From positions 1,736,001 through 1,800,000 of the forward strand of contig NZ_JAKPBU010000001.1 of the NCBI RefSeq assembly GCF_022662495.1: 64,000 nucleotides of DNA, written 5' to 3'. Below the pieces are notes generated by a model. The model did no database searches. It worked only from the letters and a program-made list of their open reading frames with translations, and was not told the origin of the DNA. Within the stretch, counting starts at the first letter, position 1. Every line of letters begins with the position of its first letter. Both the position numbers and the translations under genes were made by a program. This document shows, piece after piece, positions 43,589-52,066 of this stretch. The stretch is from Lysobacter sp. M2-1 (lineage in GTDB: Bacteria > Pseudomonadota > Gammaproteobacteria > Xanthomonadales > Xanthomonadaceae).

Positions 43589-45958
43589 ATGAGACATCTC
43601 CTATTTCTGGCCTTGGTGGCACTGGCTGCTTGCTCGGGAGCAAGCCCCGAGGGCCCGGCGACCAAGAACACAGCCGTGGCAGCCGCAACGGGAACTGACC
43701 TGCATGTTGCCGGGTTCGACCCTCGCGGAACACGAGCTGGCCAATACGGAGAACTAGCGCGCCTGCCGGATCGCGGGCAATTGATTTCCTACCCAGCCGG
43801 CACAATCGCGCGGCAGGATGGCGCCTATACCTGGCATCGGGCGGGGGTGAGCGAGGAACATGCCTTGCGCGCGATTTCCAGTCGCAGCTTGCGGATGGTT
43901 ACACCTTCGGGTGACGTGCTGGATATCAAGTACGACCACCACGTGGAGCATTCCTCCGGCGACTGGAGTTGGGTTGGTCACCTGGCAGGCGACAAGGCCG
44001 CACAAACGATCCTCACGTTTGGTTCCAAGGCGGTATTTGGAACTATCGGTCAAGCGGGGAAGCGGTCGCTCCGCCTGACCTCGCGCGACGGTGCGGCGTG
44101 GATAGTCGAAACCGACCCTGACAAGCTGGTTGGTCTCGCCAGCGAAGGCGCCAATCCAAGCAAACCCGATCACCTGTCTATTCCTAGACAGCTGCTTTCC
44201 AGCGCACGGGTCAAAGCCGCTAGTGCACAGCTATCTGTCGCTTCGGCCGCGGCCGCGGCTGCCCCAACTACCATCGATGTGCTGGTAGGTTATACGGGTG
44301 GTATTGCATCGAGGACCGGGGGTGCGTCAGCGGCGCAGACCCTAATCAATAGCCTGGTGGCAGTCACCAATGAGGCCTACGCCAACAGCCAGGTCAATGC
44401 TCGGGTCAGGTTGGTGCATGCGATGCAGGTCAATTACACCGACTCAAGCACGAACGACAGCACGCTTGAGCAGCTGACCGGGTACGACGTCAGCAGCCAG
44501 CAATACACGGCGCCGAATGCCGCATTCAACTCCTTGCGTGCGGCGCGCGAGCAGTATGGCGCCGACCTGGTCGTCTTGCTGCGTCAGTTCCGGGACCCGG
44601 ACCAGGACGGTTGCGGAATCGCATGGTTGATCGGGGGTGGAAAATCAGGCATTGCACTTGGGGAAGGACTGGACTATTTCGGCTATTCGGTCGTGAGCGA
44701 TGGGCAGGATCGCAACGAGCAGGATGGACAGACTTATTACTGCCGACCGGAATCGTTCGCGCACGAGCTAGCCCACAACATGGGTTCAGCTCACGATCGA
44801 GCGTCTGCGATGGGCGACGACGGCGTCCTCGACGACCCAGACGATTACGGCGCATTCCCCTATTCGTTCGGCTACAAGTCCGGAACAGGAAACTTTTTCA
44901 CCGTGATGGCGTACGGGGACGAGGGCCAACAAGATTACCGCGTGTTTTCCAACCCGCGCATCACGGTGCCGTGCGGAAATCGTGCTTGTGGGACAGCGAA
45001 CGACGACAATGCGCGCAGCTTGGCCCAGACGATGCCAGTTGTGTCCGGTTTCCGCGGTGCCGTGGTTCCCATCACGATGAGCCCGTTCAACTATCTCAGC
45101 GGCGACTTCAATGGTGACGGAAGCGCCGATCTGCTCTGGCGAAACCAGGCAACAGGCGCCGACAGTATCTGGAGGTCGGCGAACAGCGCCACCCTGCAGT
45201 GGATCGCTGCCGTCACCAATCTGCAATGGCGCGTCGCCGCCGCCGCCGACTTCGATGGCAACGGACGCGACGACATCCTGTGGCGCAACACCACGACCGG
45301 CACCAACACAATATGGAAGGCCGCAAACAATACCACCCAGCAATCCGTCACCAGCGTGACGAATACCCAATGGCAGGTCGCTATGGCCGCCGATTTCAAC
45401 GCCGATGGCAGGGCTGACATCCTGTGGAACAATCCGGCGACCGGAGCGAGCGTCATATGGCGGTCCGCGCAGTCAACGAGTCCGCAGTCCGTTACCACCG
45501 TCACCAATCTCAGTTGGCGAATAGTTGGCGTTGGAGATTTCAATGGTGACGGACGTGCTGACATTCTGTGGCGCAACGGCACGACCGGAGCGAATACGAT
45601 CTGGAAGTCGGGGAACAGCAGCAATCTGCAGAGCGTGGCCAGTGTCACGAATCTGAGTTGGCAGGTGGCTGGAGTAGGCGATTTCAACGGTGATGGCCGT
45701 GCCGACATCCTCTGGCGCAATGAGACGACAGGGGCGAACACAATCTGGAAATCCGGTAACAACGCCACTCTCCAGTCGGTACAGAGCGTGACAGCCGCTG
45801 GCTGGCTGGTTGCGGCCGTGGGGGATTTCAACGGCGACGCGAAAGCGGACATCGTCTGGCGAAATGAGCAGTCCGGTGCGAATGCGATCTGGTATTCCGC
45901 GAGCAACCCTTCGGTCCTACCCTCGGTTCCAGATTTGAACTGGACAATCGTGCCTTGA
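43589..45958 (+). CDS. secreted reprolysin-type metalloprotease with FG-GAP/VCBS repeats, copy 1
   Basis: The 789-residue protein has a lipoprotein-like signal (lipobox LAAC near residue 15), a propeptide-like region (about 30-210), a zinc metalloprotease domain and six C-terminal repeats. The zinc site is HELAHNMGSAHD (from about residue 392), of the HExxHxxGxxHD type of the M12B/adamalysin group, and the Met-turn is in VMAYG near residue 438. The C-terminal 290 residues are tandem FG-GAP-like repeats with a calcium-binding DFNGDGRADI core. A related gene with the same order of parts lies at 47831-50242. Probable role: extracellular or surface protein degradation. Confidence 0.85.
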   Translation: MRHLLFLALVALAACSGASPEGPATKNTAVAAATGTDLHVAGFDPRGTRAGQYGELARLPDRGQLISYPAGTIARQDGAYTWHRAGVSEEHALRAISSRSLRMVTPSGDVLDIKYDHHVEHSSGDWSWVGHLAGDKAAQTILTFGSKAVFGTIGQAGKRSLRLTSRDGAAWIVETDPDKLVGLASEGANPSKPDHLSIPRQLLSSARVKAASAQLSVASAAAAAAPTTIDVLVGYTGGIASRTGGASAAQTLINSLVAVTNEAYANSQVNARVRLVHAMQVNYTDSSTNDSTLEQLTGYDVSSQQYTAPNAAFNSLRAAREQYGADLVVLLRQFRDPDQDGCGIAWLIGGGKSGIALGEGLDYFGYSVVSDGQDRNEQDGQTYYCRPESFAHELAHNMGSAHDRASAMGDDGVLDDPDDYGAFPYSFGYKSGTGNFFTVMAYGDEGQQDYRVFSNPRITVPCGNRACGTANDDNARSLAQTMPVVSGFRGAVVPITMSPFNYLSGDFNGDGSADLLWRNQATGADSIWRSANSATLQWIAAVTNLQWRVAAAADFDGNGRDDILWRNTTTGTNTIWKAANNTTQQSVTSVTNTQWQVAMAADFNADGRADILWNNPATGASVIWRSAQSTSPQSVTTVTNLSWRIVGVGDFNGDGRADILWRNGTTGANTIWKSGNSSNLQSVASVTNLSWQVAGVGDFNGDGRADILWRNETTGANTIWKSGNNATLQSVQSVTAAGWLVAAVGDFNGDAKADIVWRNEQSGANAIWYSASNPSVLPSVPDLNWTIVP
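45085..45955 (+). repeat. six FG-GAP/VCBS-type coding repeats of protease copy 1
   Basis: The unit is about 46 residues (138 bases) with the core GDFNGDGRADILWRNxxTGANTIWKS. The repeats would fold as blades of a beta propeller with calcium-binding DxDGDG loops. Units 4 and 5 are the closest to each other, pointing to recent internal duplication. Confidence 0.85.
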
Positions 45959-46136
45959 TCGTGGCACGGCAACGCGTTCTGCGTGGCCGTCCCGATGAGG
46001 GCCGGTGCGCAATGAGCGCTATGTTGAGCTGCTTGCCGATGTCTTTAAACCACAGGCGATATCGCTTTCAAGGCGGTGCGCCGATGGATTCGAATGCGGG
46101 CTCGGCCTTCAAGAGGCGCTATTTCCAACTCTTGGA

Positions 46137-46751
46137 TTACAGGTCCGCAGCGGATGCGTATATGTACACTTCGAAGCGCTTGCCATCGGCTGAGGGCACT
46201 TCGAGCATTTGTGTGACGGGTAGAGTCTTGGCGAATTTTGTGAGCAGCGGCATTACGAATTTGTCCGATTCGGCACCGTCGGCGAGATTGAGCTGGATGC
46301 GGCATGTCTTGCTTCTGCAATCCACTCGCGCACCTTCCGGCGTAGGAGCCCCTTCGGCCGCCACCTCGACGATGGCCTCCTCCACGGTGTGAATCGTCTT
46401 GCCCGCCCAGGCTGCGTTGATGGGCTCGGAAGCGAAGCTGGTGTCCAGCGTGGTCTTCGATGTAGCGATCTCCCGCGCCCGCGCGGCGGGGCTCTCGTTT
46501 CTGCGCTCCTCGCCCGGAATGTTCGCGGAGAACGACGCTCCTGGACCAGGCGCGCGAGAGGTGGCGGGTGACGCGCCGAAGCCCGCATCTGCCCTAGAAC
46601 GCATTTCGGGGCGACGGTGTTGGGTCTCGAGTTTTTCCAGCCGGGCGGAAAGCAGGTTCAAAGCCGTCTGCTGCCGGTACTGGCCGTAGACAAGCACCGC
46701 TGCGGCAACGATCAGCGCGGCCGAGCCGATCGCGATGGGCGTGGGTTTCAT
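46137..46751 (-). CDS. hypothetical membrane-anchored protein
   Basis: The 204-residue protein has one N-terminal membrane helix (IAIGSAALIVAAAVLVYG), a short coiled coil (QTALNLLSARLEKLETQ), a low-complexity linker, and a C-terminal domain with a cysteine pair in VDCRSKTCRIQL. This CRSxxCR motif recurs in periplasmic proteins of this bacterial family as I recall, but no function is assigned. ATG 46751 is preferred; an in-frame ATG eight codons earlier exists. It is convergent with protease copy 1. The 178 bases between them show no gene. Confidence 0.65.
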   Translation of the reverse strand: MKPTPIAIGSAALIVAAAVLVYGQYRQQTALNLLSARLEKLETQHRRPEMRSRADAGFGASPATSRAPGPGASFSANIPGEERRNESPAARAREIATSKTTLDTSFASEPINAAWAGKTIHTVEEAIVEVAAEGAPTPEGARVDCRSKTCRIQLNLADGAESDKFVMPLLTKFAKTLPVTQMLEVPSADGKRFEVYIYASAADL

Positions 46752-46792
46752 CGTTTCAAGCAACCTCGATGGCAATGGCGGGAATCACATAC

Positions 46793-46818
46793 GGGAACGG
46801 CGGATGACCGCCGTTCCC
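46793..46818. terminator. perfect hairpin between two minus-strand genes
   Basis: GGGAACGGCGG and CCGCCGTTCCC form an eleven-base-pair stem with the loop ATGA. It lies after the stop of the gene at 46851-47456 on the minus strand. There is no T run on either side, so it may end transcripts with help or protect the 3' end. Confidence 0.5.
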
Positions 46819-46850
46819 ACACCTGCGTCAGGCGGCGTAAGCCGACGGCA

Positions 46851-47456
46851 TCACAGAGGCGGCGTGTAGTAGTAGTGCCCCGTCTCGCCGTATTCGTAGA
46901 TCTTGTAACCGATCAGGGCGACGTTGTACGGCTGCAGACAGCTTACCTGCAGGCTGTAGTTGCTGCCGATCGACAACCCGGTCCAGGTCGCTCCCTCGAA
47001 AACCAGCGTTTGCGGGGTGGAAGTGCGTCCTGAGGAAATTGCGAGGGTCTCGGTTTTCGTTGCGCTGCCGCCGTCGAGATCCCGGCCCGCGAGCGTGCAT
47101 GAGGTTTCGTAGGTCGTCCCCACGATATCGGGCACTGCGGAGTAATCCAGATACACTCGGATTTCGATTGCGCCGGCCCTGGTTGTATTGTTGAAGTCCG
47201 CCTGGTTGACCGCGTCCTCGGTGTCGAACGTGATAGCGCAGGAGGTATAGCGCGGTGCTGCGTTATCGTTGCGCAGCCGGCCCTGCACGATGGTGAAGTC
47301 CTTCGAATGAATGCCGTAGGCAGGCTGGCACTGCGCGCCGGTGTAGGTCTTCCGATCGTAGGAGGCCCAGTTGTCTCCTGCGAACGCGGTTCCGATCGCT
47401 CCCAGGCCAATTACGACCAGAGCAGTATGGAGGCAGGTTCTTGAAATCGATTTCAT
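46851..47456 (-). CDS. hypothetical secreted protein
   Basis: The 201-residue protein has a classical signal peptide (cleavage after GTAFA, mature start GDNWASYD), and the mature part contains five or six cysteines and is rich in Tyr, Thr and Ser with predicted beta structure. No family is recognised. A good ribosome-binding site (TGAGGAAA) precedes the ATG. It lies between the two FG-GAP proteases and may be exported with them. Confidence 0.7.
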   Translation of the reverse strand: MKSISRTCLHTALVVIGLGAIGTAFAGDNWASYDRKTYTGAQCQPAYGIHSKDFTIVQGRLRNDNAAPRYTSCAITFDTEDAVNQADFNNTTRAGAIEIRVYLDYSAVPDIVGTTYETSCTLAGRDLDGGSATKTETLAISSGRTSTPQTLVFEGATWTGLSIGSNYSLQVSCLQPYNVALIGYKIYEYGETGHYYYTPPL

Positions 47457-47830
47457 GGATATATTTCCTCAGCATGATGAATAGGTTGGCAGCCGCATAT
47501 CGCACGCCGTCGTCCACGAGCGTGCTGCCAACACCAACAAACGCGCCCGGGGCTTTGAAACGGACAAAATGCGTCATGCTGAACGACGCACGAGATCACA
47601 GTTTGTGAGCATGCGCGTACCGTAGCGAGGACACGCTAAACCAGCGAGGCGGTTGCGTACGGGCGGATAGTAGCTGTGATCGTGGATCCCCCCACGTCCC
47701 GGCTTCACTCGTCAAAGGTCTCGCAGTGCACGCATTTGGCGGTGTTGATCTACAGGCGCCCAGCTTCACCACCGCCAGGGGCTGGTCGGTTACGATCCCG
47801 AAAACGCCCGCGGATGACAGGAGGGGTCGG
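47457..47830. other. 374-base spacer with inverted repeat and ETF-QO relic
   Basis: This spacer between a divergent gene pair holds no credible gene. It contains an inverted repeat, GTTGGCAGC (47485-47493) and GCTGCCAAC (47524-47532), upstream of the secreted-protein gene. It also holds the ETF-QO relic at 47716-47760, and a strong ribosome-binding site (AGGAGGGG, 47819-47826) for the protease at 47831. No convincing promoter pair was found for either gene. Confidence 0.6.
47716..47760 (-). pseudogene. relic of the ETF:ubiquinone oxidoreductase 3' end
   Basis: These 45 bases match 50367-50411, inside the ETF-QO gene, at 40 positions without a gap and in the same orientation. Read in the ETF-QO frame they give RL-stop-INTAKCVHCET against RLQINAANCVHCKT, the iron-sulfur cluster motif; a glutamine codon has become TAG. 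The flanks no longer align. The fragment suggests that the 3' end of ETF-QO was copied or cut off here long ago, perhaps together with the neighbouring protease gene. Confidence 0.7.
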
Positions 47831-50242
47831 ATGCGTGCTCGTATGGTGGTTATCGCCTTGCTTTGCGGTCTGATGGCCGGCTGCGCGGAAGATCGGGGCC
47901 AGACATCTTCAAGTCGCTTACACGCGGCCGTGCCGGACAAGGCCCGGCAGCCCTTGCCCATGCGCCAGGTGCTGGCGCAACGCGGGCTCTCGGATGTCGC
48001 CTCGCTTCCGGACCGCGGAGAGTTCATGGTGAGCGATCTGAGTCGCGCTTCAGTGCGGCGAGGCGCGCAGACCTTCCATCCGGTGCAATTGAGTGAAGAA
48101 CACGCGTTGATGGCCATCTCCAAGGGGGAGATGGTCATTCCTGCTCCCAATGGTCAGCCGATACGGCTGCGCTATGAGCGGCACGTCGAACATGCAGACG
48201 GAAACTGGACGTGGATCGGCAGGTCCGAGCGCAGCAAAGGGGCGGACGCCATCGTCACATTCGGCGAGAAAGCCGTTTTTGGCAGCATTCCCTACGGCGA
48301 CGAGGCGCCCCTGCAGCTGATGGTCACCGCCGCAGGCAGCTGGCTGATCGAAACCGACCGGCGGCTGCTCGGCAAAGCGGGCGCGATCGAGCCGTCGTCG
48401 GAAGCCGACTTCCTTGCCCCCTTGATGCGGGCCGGCCTGCGGGCTTCCTCCTCACGCAAGACTGCCTTGCGCGCGACGGCGAGCAAGACCGCCACGTCGG
48501 AAGCCGCCGCACAGGCGAGCGCAGGCAACACGGTGGATCTGGTGCTGGGATACACGAGACATTTCTGGAGTCGCTACGGGGGCCGGCGGGCGGGAACAAC
48601 TCGCCTGAACTATCTCGTCGATCTGACCAACCTGGCCTATGCCAACAGCCAGCTGGACGCCAGGGTACGGCTGGTGCGGACGGTCATGGTGGACTACCCG
48701 GAGAACACCTCGAATACAACCGCGTTGTTCGAGCTGACCGGCGTCGCCTGCTCGACGTCCAATGCCAGTGACCTGAGACTTCCCGATCGCGGTGTCAACT
48801 GCACGCCGGCCGCCGTGCCGGCCGCCTTGCGGCCGCTGGTGGACGCTCGCGACCATGCTGGCGCCGATCTGGTTGGACTGGTTCGAAATTTCACCGCTCC
48901 CGAGAATGGCAGTTGCGGGGTAGCCTGGCTGCTCGGGGGTGGTCAGCGGCCCATCGAAAGCGTCAGCGCGGACTTCGCTTTCTCCGTAGTGAGCGACTCC
49001 GGCGGAGACGCGTTTCCGGATGGGGGGATGACCTGTCGTGAAGAATTCCTCGCCCATGAGTTGGGGCACAACATGGGCTTGCAGCACGACCGCGCCACTG
49101 CCCAAGGGTCGGACGATACCGACGGCAACGGTGTGCTGCTGGACCCCGAGGAATACGGCCGGTATCCCTACGCCTTTGGATATACCAGTGGCAGCTTCTA
49201 TACGATCATGTCGCCGCGCTACGTGGGCCAGACGGGGTTCCGTTACTTCTCCAATCCGCGGATCAGCATCTGCGCCGGTTCCCCATGCGGTGTCGAGAAT
49301 GAGGCTGACAGCGTACGCGCGCTCGAACAGACCATCCCGGTGGTGGCAGCGTTCCGTGCGATGGTCATCCCGCTGACGGGAATGCTGCGGCGCGATTATG
49401 ACAATGACGGGCGGTCGGATTTCGTGTGGCGCAATTCTGACACCGGCGACACTCTCCTGTGGTGGCACCCCAGCGGTGCCCCGCTCTCTCCATTGGCGCC
49501 AGTGTCGATTGCATGGACCGTCGCGGGCATCGGCGATTTCGACGGAGACAACCATGCGGACCTCCTCTGGCGTAATGCCGGTACGGGCGCTAACGTCATT
49601 TGGCGGTCCGCCAACCATGCGCAGTACCAGACGATCAGATCGGTCGGTGCCGGCTGGATCGTCGCCGCGGTAGGCGACTTTGACGGCGATGGAAGCGCCG
49701 ATCTTCTGTGGCGCAACGCGAGCACTGGCGTCAACGTCATCTGGCGGTCCGCCAGTGCTTCCACCGCCCAGACGATCAGATCGGTCGGCGCGGGATGGAC
49801 CGTGGCTGGGGCCACGGACTTCAATGGCGATGGAAGCGCCGATCTTCTGTGGCGAAATCCAAGCACCGGCGTGAACGTGATCTGGCGATCCGCAAATGCG
49901 AACACTGCGCAGGTGCTCACGTCGATGACGGGGGCGGGCTGGGGCGTGGCCGGCGTCGGTGACTTCAACGGCGATGGCAGGTCCGACATCTTCTGGCGCA
50001 ATTCGAGCACCGGCGCAAACGTGATCTGGAGATCGGCCAACTCGGCCACGATCCAGACGGTGAAATCGGTTGCCGTCGCATGGATCATCCCCGTGGTCGA
50101 CGACTACGATGGAGATGGCTCGATGGATATCTTCTGGCGCAATACCAGTACCGGTCACAACGTCATCTGGAAATCCGCCAATCCTGATACTCCGCAAGCA
50201 GCGGGCAGCGTGGGCAGCATGAGCTGGGTAGTCATGAAGTAA
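47831..50242 (+). CDS. secreted reprolysin-type metalloprotease with FG-GAP/VCBS repeats, copy 2
   Basis: The 803-residue protein has a lipoprotein signal (lipobox LMAGC), a propeptide region, a protease domain with HELGHNMGLQHD (from about residue 409) and the Met-turn TIMSPR, and six C-terminal FG-GAP-like repeats. The propeptide shares EEHALxAIS, RHVEHADGNWTWIG and FGEKAVFGSI with copy 1, so the two are paralogues along their full length. ATG 47831 is chosen because AGGAGGGG lies just upstream and the signal peptide then starts correctly. It is convergent with the ETF-QO gene. Confidence 0.86.
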   Translation: MRARMVVIALLCGLMAGCAEDRGQTSSSRLHAAVPDKARQPLPMRQVLAQRGLSDVASLPDRGEFMVSDLSRASVRRGAQTFHPVQLSEEHALMAISKGEMVIPAPNGQPIRLRYERHVEHADGNWTWIGRSERSKGADAIVTFGEKAVFGSIPYGDEAPLQLMVTAAGSWLIETDRRLLGKAGAIEPSSEADFLAPLMRAGLRASSSRKTALRATASKTATSEAAAQASAGNTVDLVLGYTRHFWSRYGGRRAGTTRLNYLVDLTNLAYANSQLDARVRLVRTVMVDYPENTSNTTALFELTGVACSTSNASDLRLPDRGVNCTPAAVPAALRPLVDARDHAGADLVGLVRNFTAPENGSCGVAWLLGGGQRPIESVSADFAFSVVSDSGGDAFPDGGMTCREEFLAHELGHNMGLQHDRATAQGSDDTDGNGVLLDPEEYGRYPYAFGYTSGSFYTIMSPRYVGQTGFRYFSNPRISICAGSPCGVENEADSVRALEQTIPVVAAFRAMVIPLTGMLRRDYDNDGRSDFVWRNSDTGDTLLWWHPSGAPLSPLAPVSIAWTVAGIGDFDGDNHADLLWRNAGTGANVIWRSANHAQYQTIRSVGAGWIVAAVGDFDGDGSADLLWRNASTGVNVIWRSASASTAQTIRSVGAGWTVAGATDFNGDGSADLLWRNPSTGVNVIWRSANANTAQVLTSMTGAGWGVAGVGDFNGDGRSDIFWRNSSTGANVIWRSANSATIQTVKSVAVAWIIPVVDDYDGDGSMDIFWRNTSTGHNVIWKSANPDTPQAAGSVGSMSWVVMK
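49390..50239 (+). repeat. six FG-GAP/VCBS-type coding repeats of protease copy 2
   Basis: The unit is about 46 residues with the core GDFDGDGSADLLWRNxSTGVNVIWRSA. Units 2 to 4 are nearly identical over long stretches, including at the DNA level, which suggests recent duplication or gene conversion within the array. Confidence 0.85.
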
Positions 50243-50286
50243 CCCAGGGTCGAGGCGGAATCCGGCGTCGGGCCACCGCGGTCGAG

Positions 50287-51927
50287 CTAGAGGTTCTGGT
50301 AGTTCGGCCCTGCTCCGCCTTCCGGTGTCACCCACGTAATGATCTCGTACGGGTCCTTGATGTCGCAGGTCTTGCAGTGCACGCAGTTGGCGGCGTTGAT
50401 CTGCAGGCGCTTGCCGTGTTCGGCGGATGCGTCGTCGACGATCTCGTAGACGGCGGCGGGACAGAAGCGGGTGCAGGGGTTGCCGTATTCCTCGGCGCAA
50501 CGGGTCACGCAGATGCTGGTGTCGGCGACCTTGAGGTGGACGGGCTGGTCTTCGTCGTGCTCGGTGGCGGCGAAATAGACGCCTGCCAGGCGGTCGCGCG
50601 GCGGCAGCGGGCGTTGCACATAGTCGCGCCTGGGTGATTCCTGTTCGCCGAGCTTGTGCAGGGACGACCAGTCGGCCTTGTTGCGCAGGGTCCAGGGCGA
50701 CAACCCGCCGGTGGCCGTTTCCCAGGCGGCATTGAGCATGCCGAACCACAGCCCGCGCTTGAACCCGGGCTTGATGTTGCGCACCTTCTTCAGTTCGGCC
50801 ATCGCGTCGGATGCGCGCAGCTTGGCGTCGTAGCCTTCCGGCGCGAGCCGGGAGGACACCAGATGCTCGGCGGCGAGCATGCCGCTGCGGATCGCCTGGT
50901 GGGTGCCTTTCACCTTGGGCACGTTGAGCAGGCCGGCGGTGTCGCCGATCAGCAGAGCGCCGGGCATCTCGGTCCTGGGCAGGGATTGGTATCCACCGGT
51001 GACGATGGCGCGCGCGCCGGCGCTGAGGATGGTGCCGCCTTCCAGCAGCGGCGCGATCGTCGGATGGTTCTTCCACTGCTGGAAGGCTTCCCACGGCCGG
51101 TATTCGGGATCGTTGTAGTCCAGACCGCTGACATAGCCGAGCGCGATGCGATCCCCGTCGAGGTGGTAGAGGAAGCTGCCGCCGTAGGTCTTGTTGTCGG
51201 CGGGCCAGCCGAAGCTGTGCACGATCCTGCCCGGCGATACGCGTCCGGCAGGCACCTGCCAGAGTTCCTTGATGCCGATCGAATAACCCTGCGGATCGCT
51301 GTCGGCATCCAGGCCGAAGCGCTTGACCAGACGCTTGGTCAGATGCCCGCGCGCGCCTTCGGCCAGCACCGTGACCTTGGCGTGGATGTCGATGCCCGCG
51401 GTGTAGCCAGGCTTGTGCGAGCCGTCCTTGGCCACGCCCATGTCGCCGATGCGTACCCCGATGACGCGTCCATCGGCATCGTGCAGGGTCTCCGCGGCGG
51501 CGAAGCCGGGATAGATCTCCACGCCCAGCGCCTCGGCCTGCGGCGCGAGCCAGGCGCACATCGCGCCCAGGCTGACGATGAAATTGCCGTGGTTGTTCAT
51601 GCCCGGCGGCACCGGCAGCTTGCGGCCGCCGGTCTTGGTGAGCAGCCAGAATTCGTCGTCGGTGGCGGGGACGCAGATCGGCGGCGGGGTGTCGCGCCAG
51701 CCCGGGAGCAGGGCATCGAGCGGTCCGGGCTCGATCACCGCACCGGACAGGATATGGGCGCCGATGGTCGAGGCCTTCTCGATCACGCACACCGAGATGT
51801 CCGGATCGAGCTGCTTGAGCCGGATCGCAAACGACAGCCCGGCCGGACCGGCGCCGACGGTGACGACGTCGTATTCCATGACGTCGCGTTCGACCTGTTC
51901 GGCGGCGTTGGCGTCGTGTTCGCTCAT
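50287..51927 (-). CDS. electron transfer flavoprotein-ubiquinone oxidoreductase
   Basis: The 546-residue enzyme passes electrons from ETF to ubiquinone at the inner membrane. The FAD-binding motif is VGAGPAGLSFAIRL near residue 25. The C-terminal 4Fe-4S domain has CTRFCP and CVHCKTCDIKDPYE, and the protein ends PNYQNL as in known ETF-QO proteins. It works with EtfA/EtfB encoded at 40272-41956; the two loci are separated by scoAB and the protease region. A degraded copy of part of its 3' end lies at 47716-47760. Confidence 0.96.
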   Translation of the reverse strand: MSEHDANAAEQVERDVMEYDVVTVGAGPAGLSFAIRLKQLDPDISVCVIEKASTIGAHILSGAVIEPGPLDALLPGWRDTPPPICVPATDDEFWLLTKTGGRKLPVPPGMNNHGNFIVSLGAMCAWLAPQAEALGVEIYPGFAAAETLHDADGRVIGVRIGDMGVAKDGSHKPGYTAGIDIHAKVTVLAEGARGHLTKRLVKRFGLDADSDPQGYSIGIKELWQVPAGRVSPGRIVHSFGWPADNKTYGGSFLYHLDGDRIALGYVSGLDYNDPEYRPWEAFQQWKNHPTIAPLLEGGTILSAGARAIVTGGYQSLPRTEMPGALLIGDTAGLLNVPKVKGTHQAIRSGMLAAEHLVSSRLAPEGYDAKLRASDAMAELKKVRNIKPGFKRGLWFGMLNAAWETATGGLSPWTLRNKADWSSLHKLGEQESPRRDYVQRPLPPRDRLAGVYFAATEHDEDQPVHLKVADTSICVTRCAEEYGNPCTRFCPAAVYEIVDDASAEHGKRLQINAANCVHCKTCDIKDPYEIITWVTPEGGAGPNYQNL

Positions 51928-52066
51928 GCTGGCGGCCCGGCTGGCAATGCGCGCGATTGTCGCGTTTTTGAGGTCGAGCCGGCAAACCGAGGGTGCCTTG
52001 AATGGCGCGGCGGGAATCGCATCCAGCGGATAGGCCCGTCGAGGCCTCGTCTGCTAGCGTCCGCGC

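Noticed and set aside
45959-46136. A small gene or transposase remnant between protease copy 1 and the gene at 46137
   Set aside because: A 62-codon frame is open, but its translation has no recognisable family or ribosome-binding site.
45085-50239. CRISPR-like or microsatellite array
   Set aside because: The 138-base periodicity is in frame and encodes FG-GAP repeats in two protease genes; there are no constant repeats with variable spacers.
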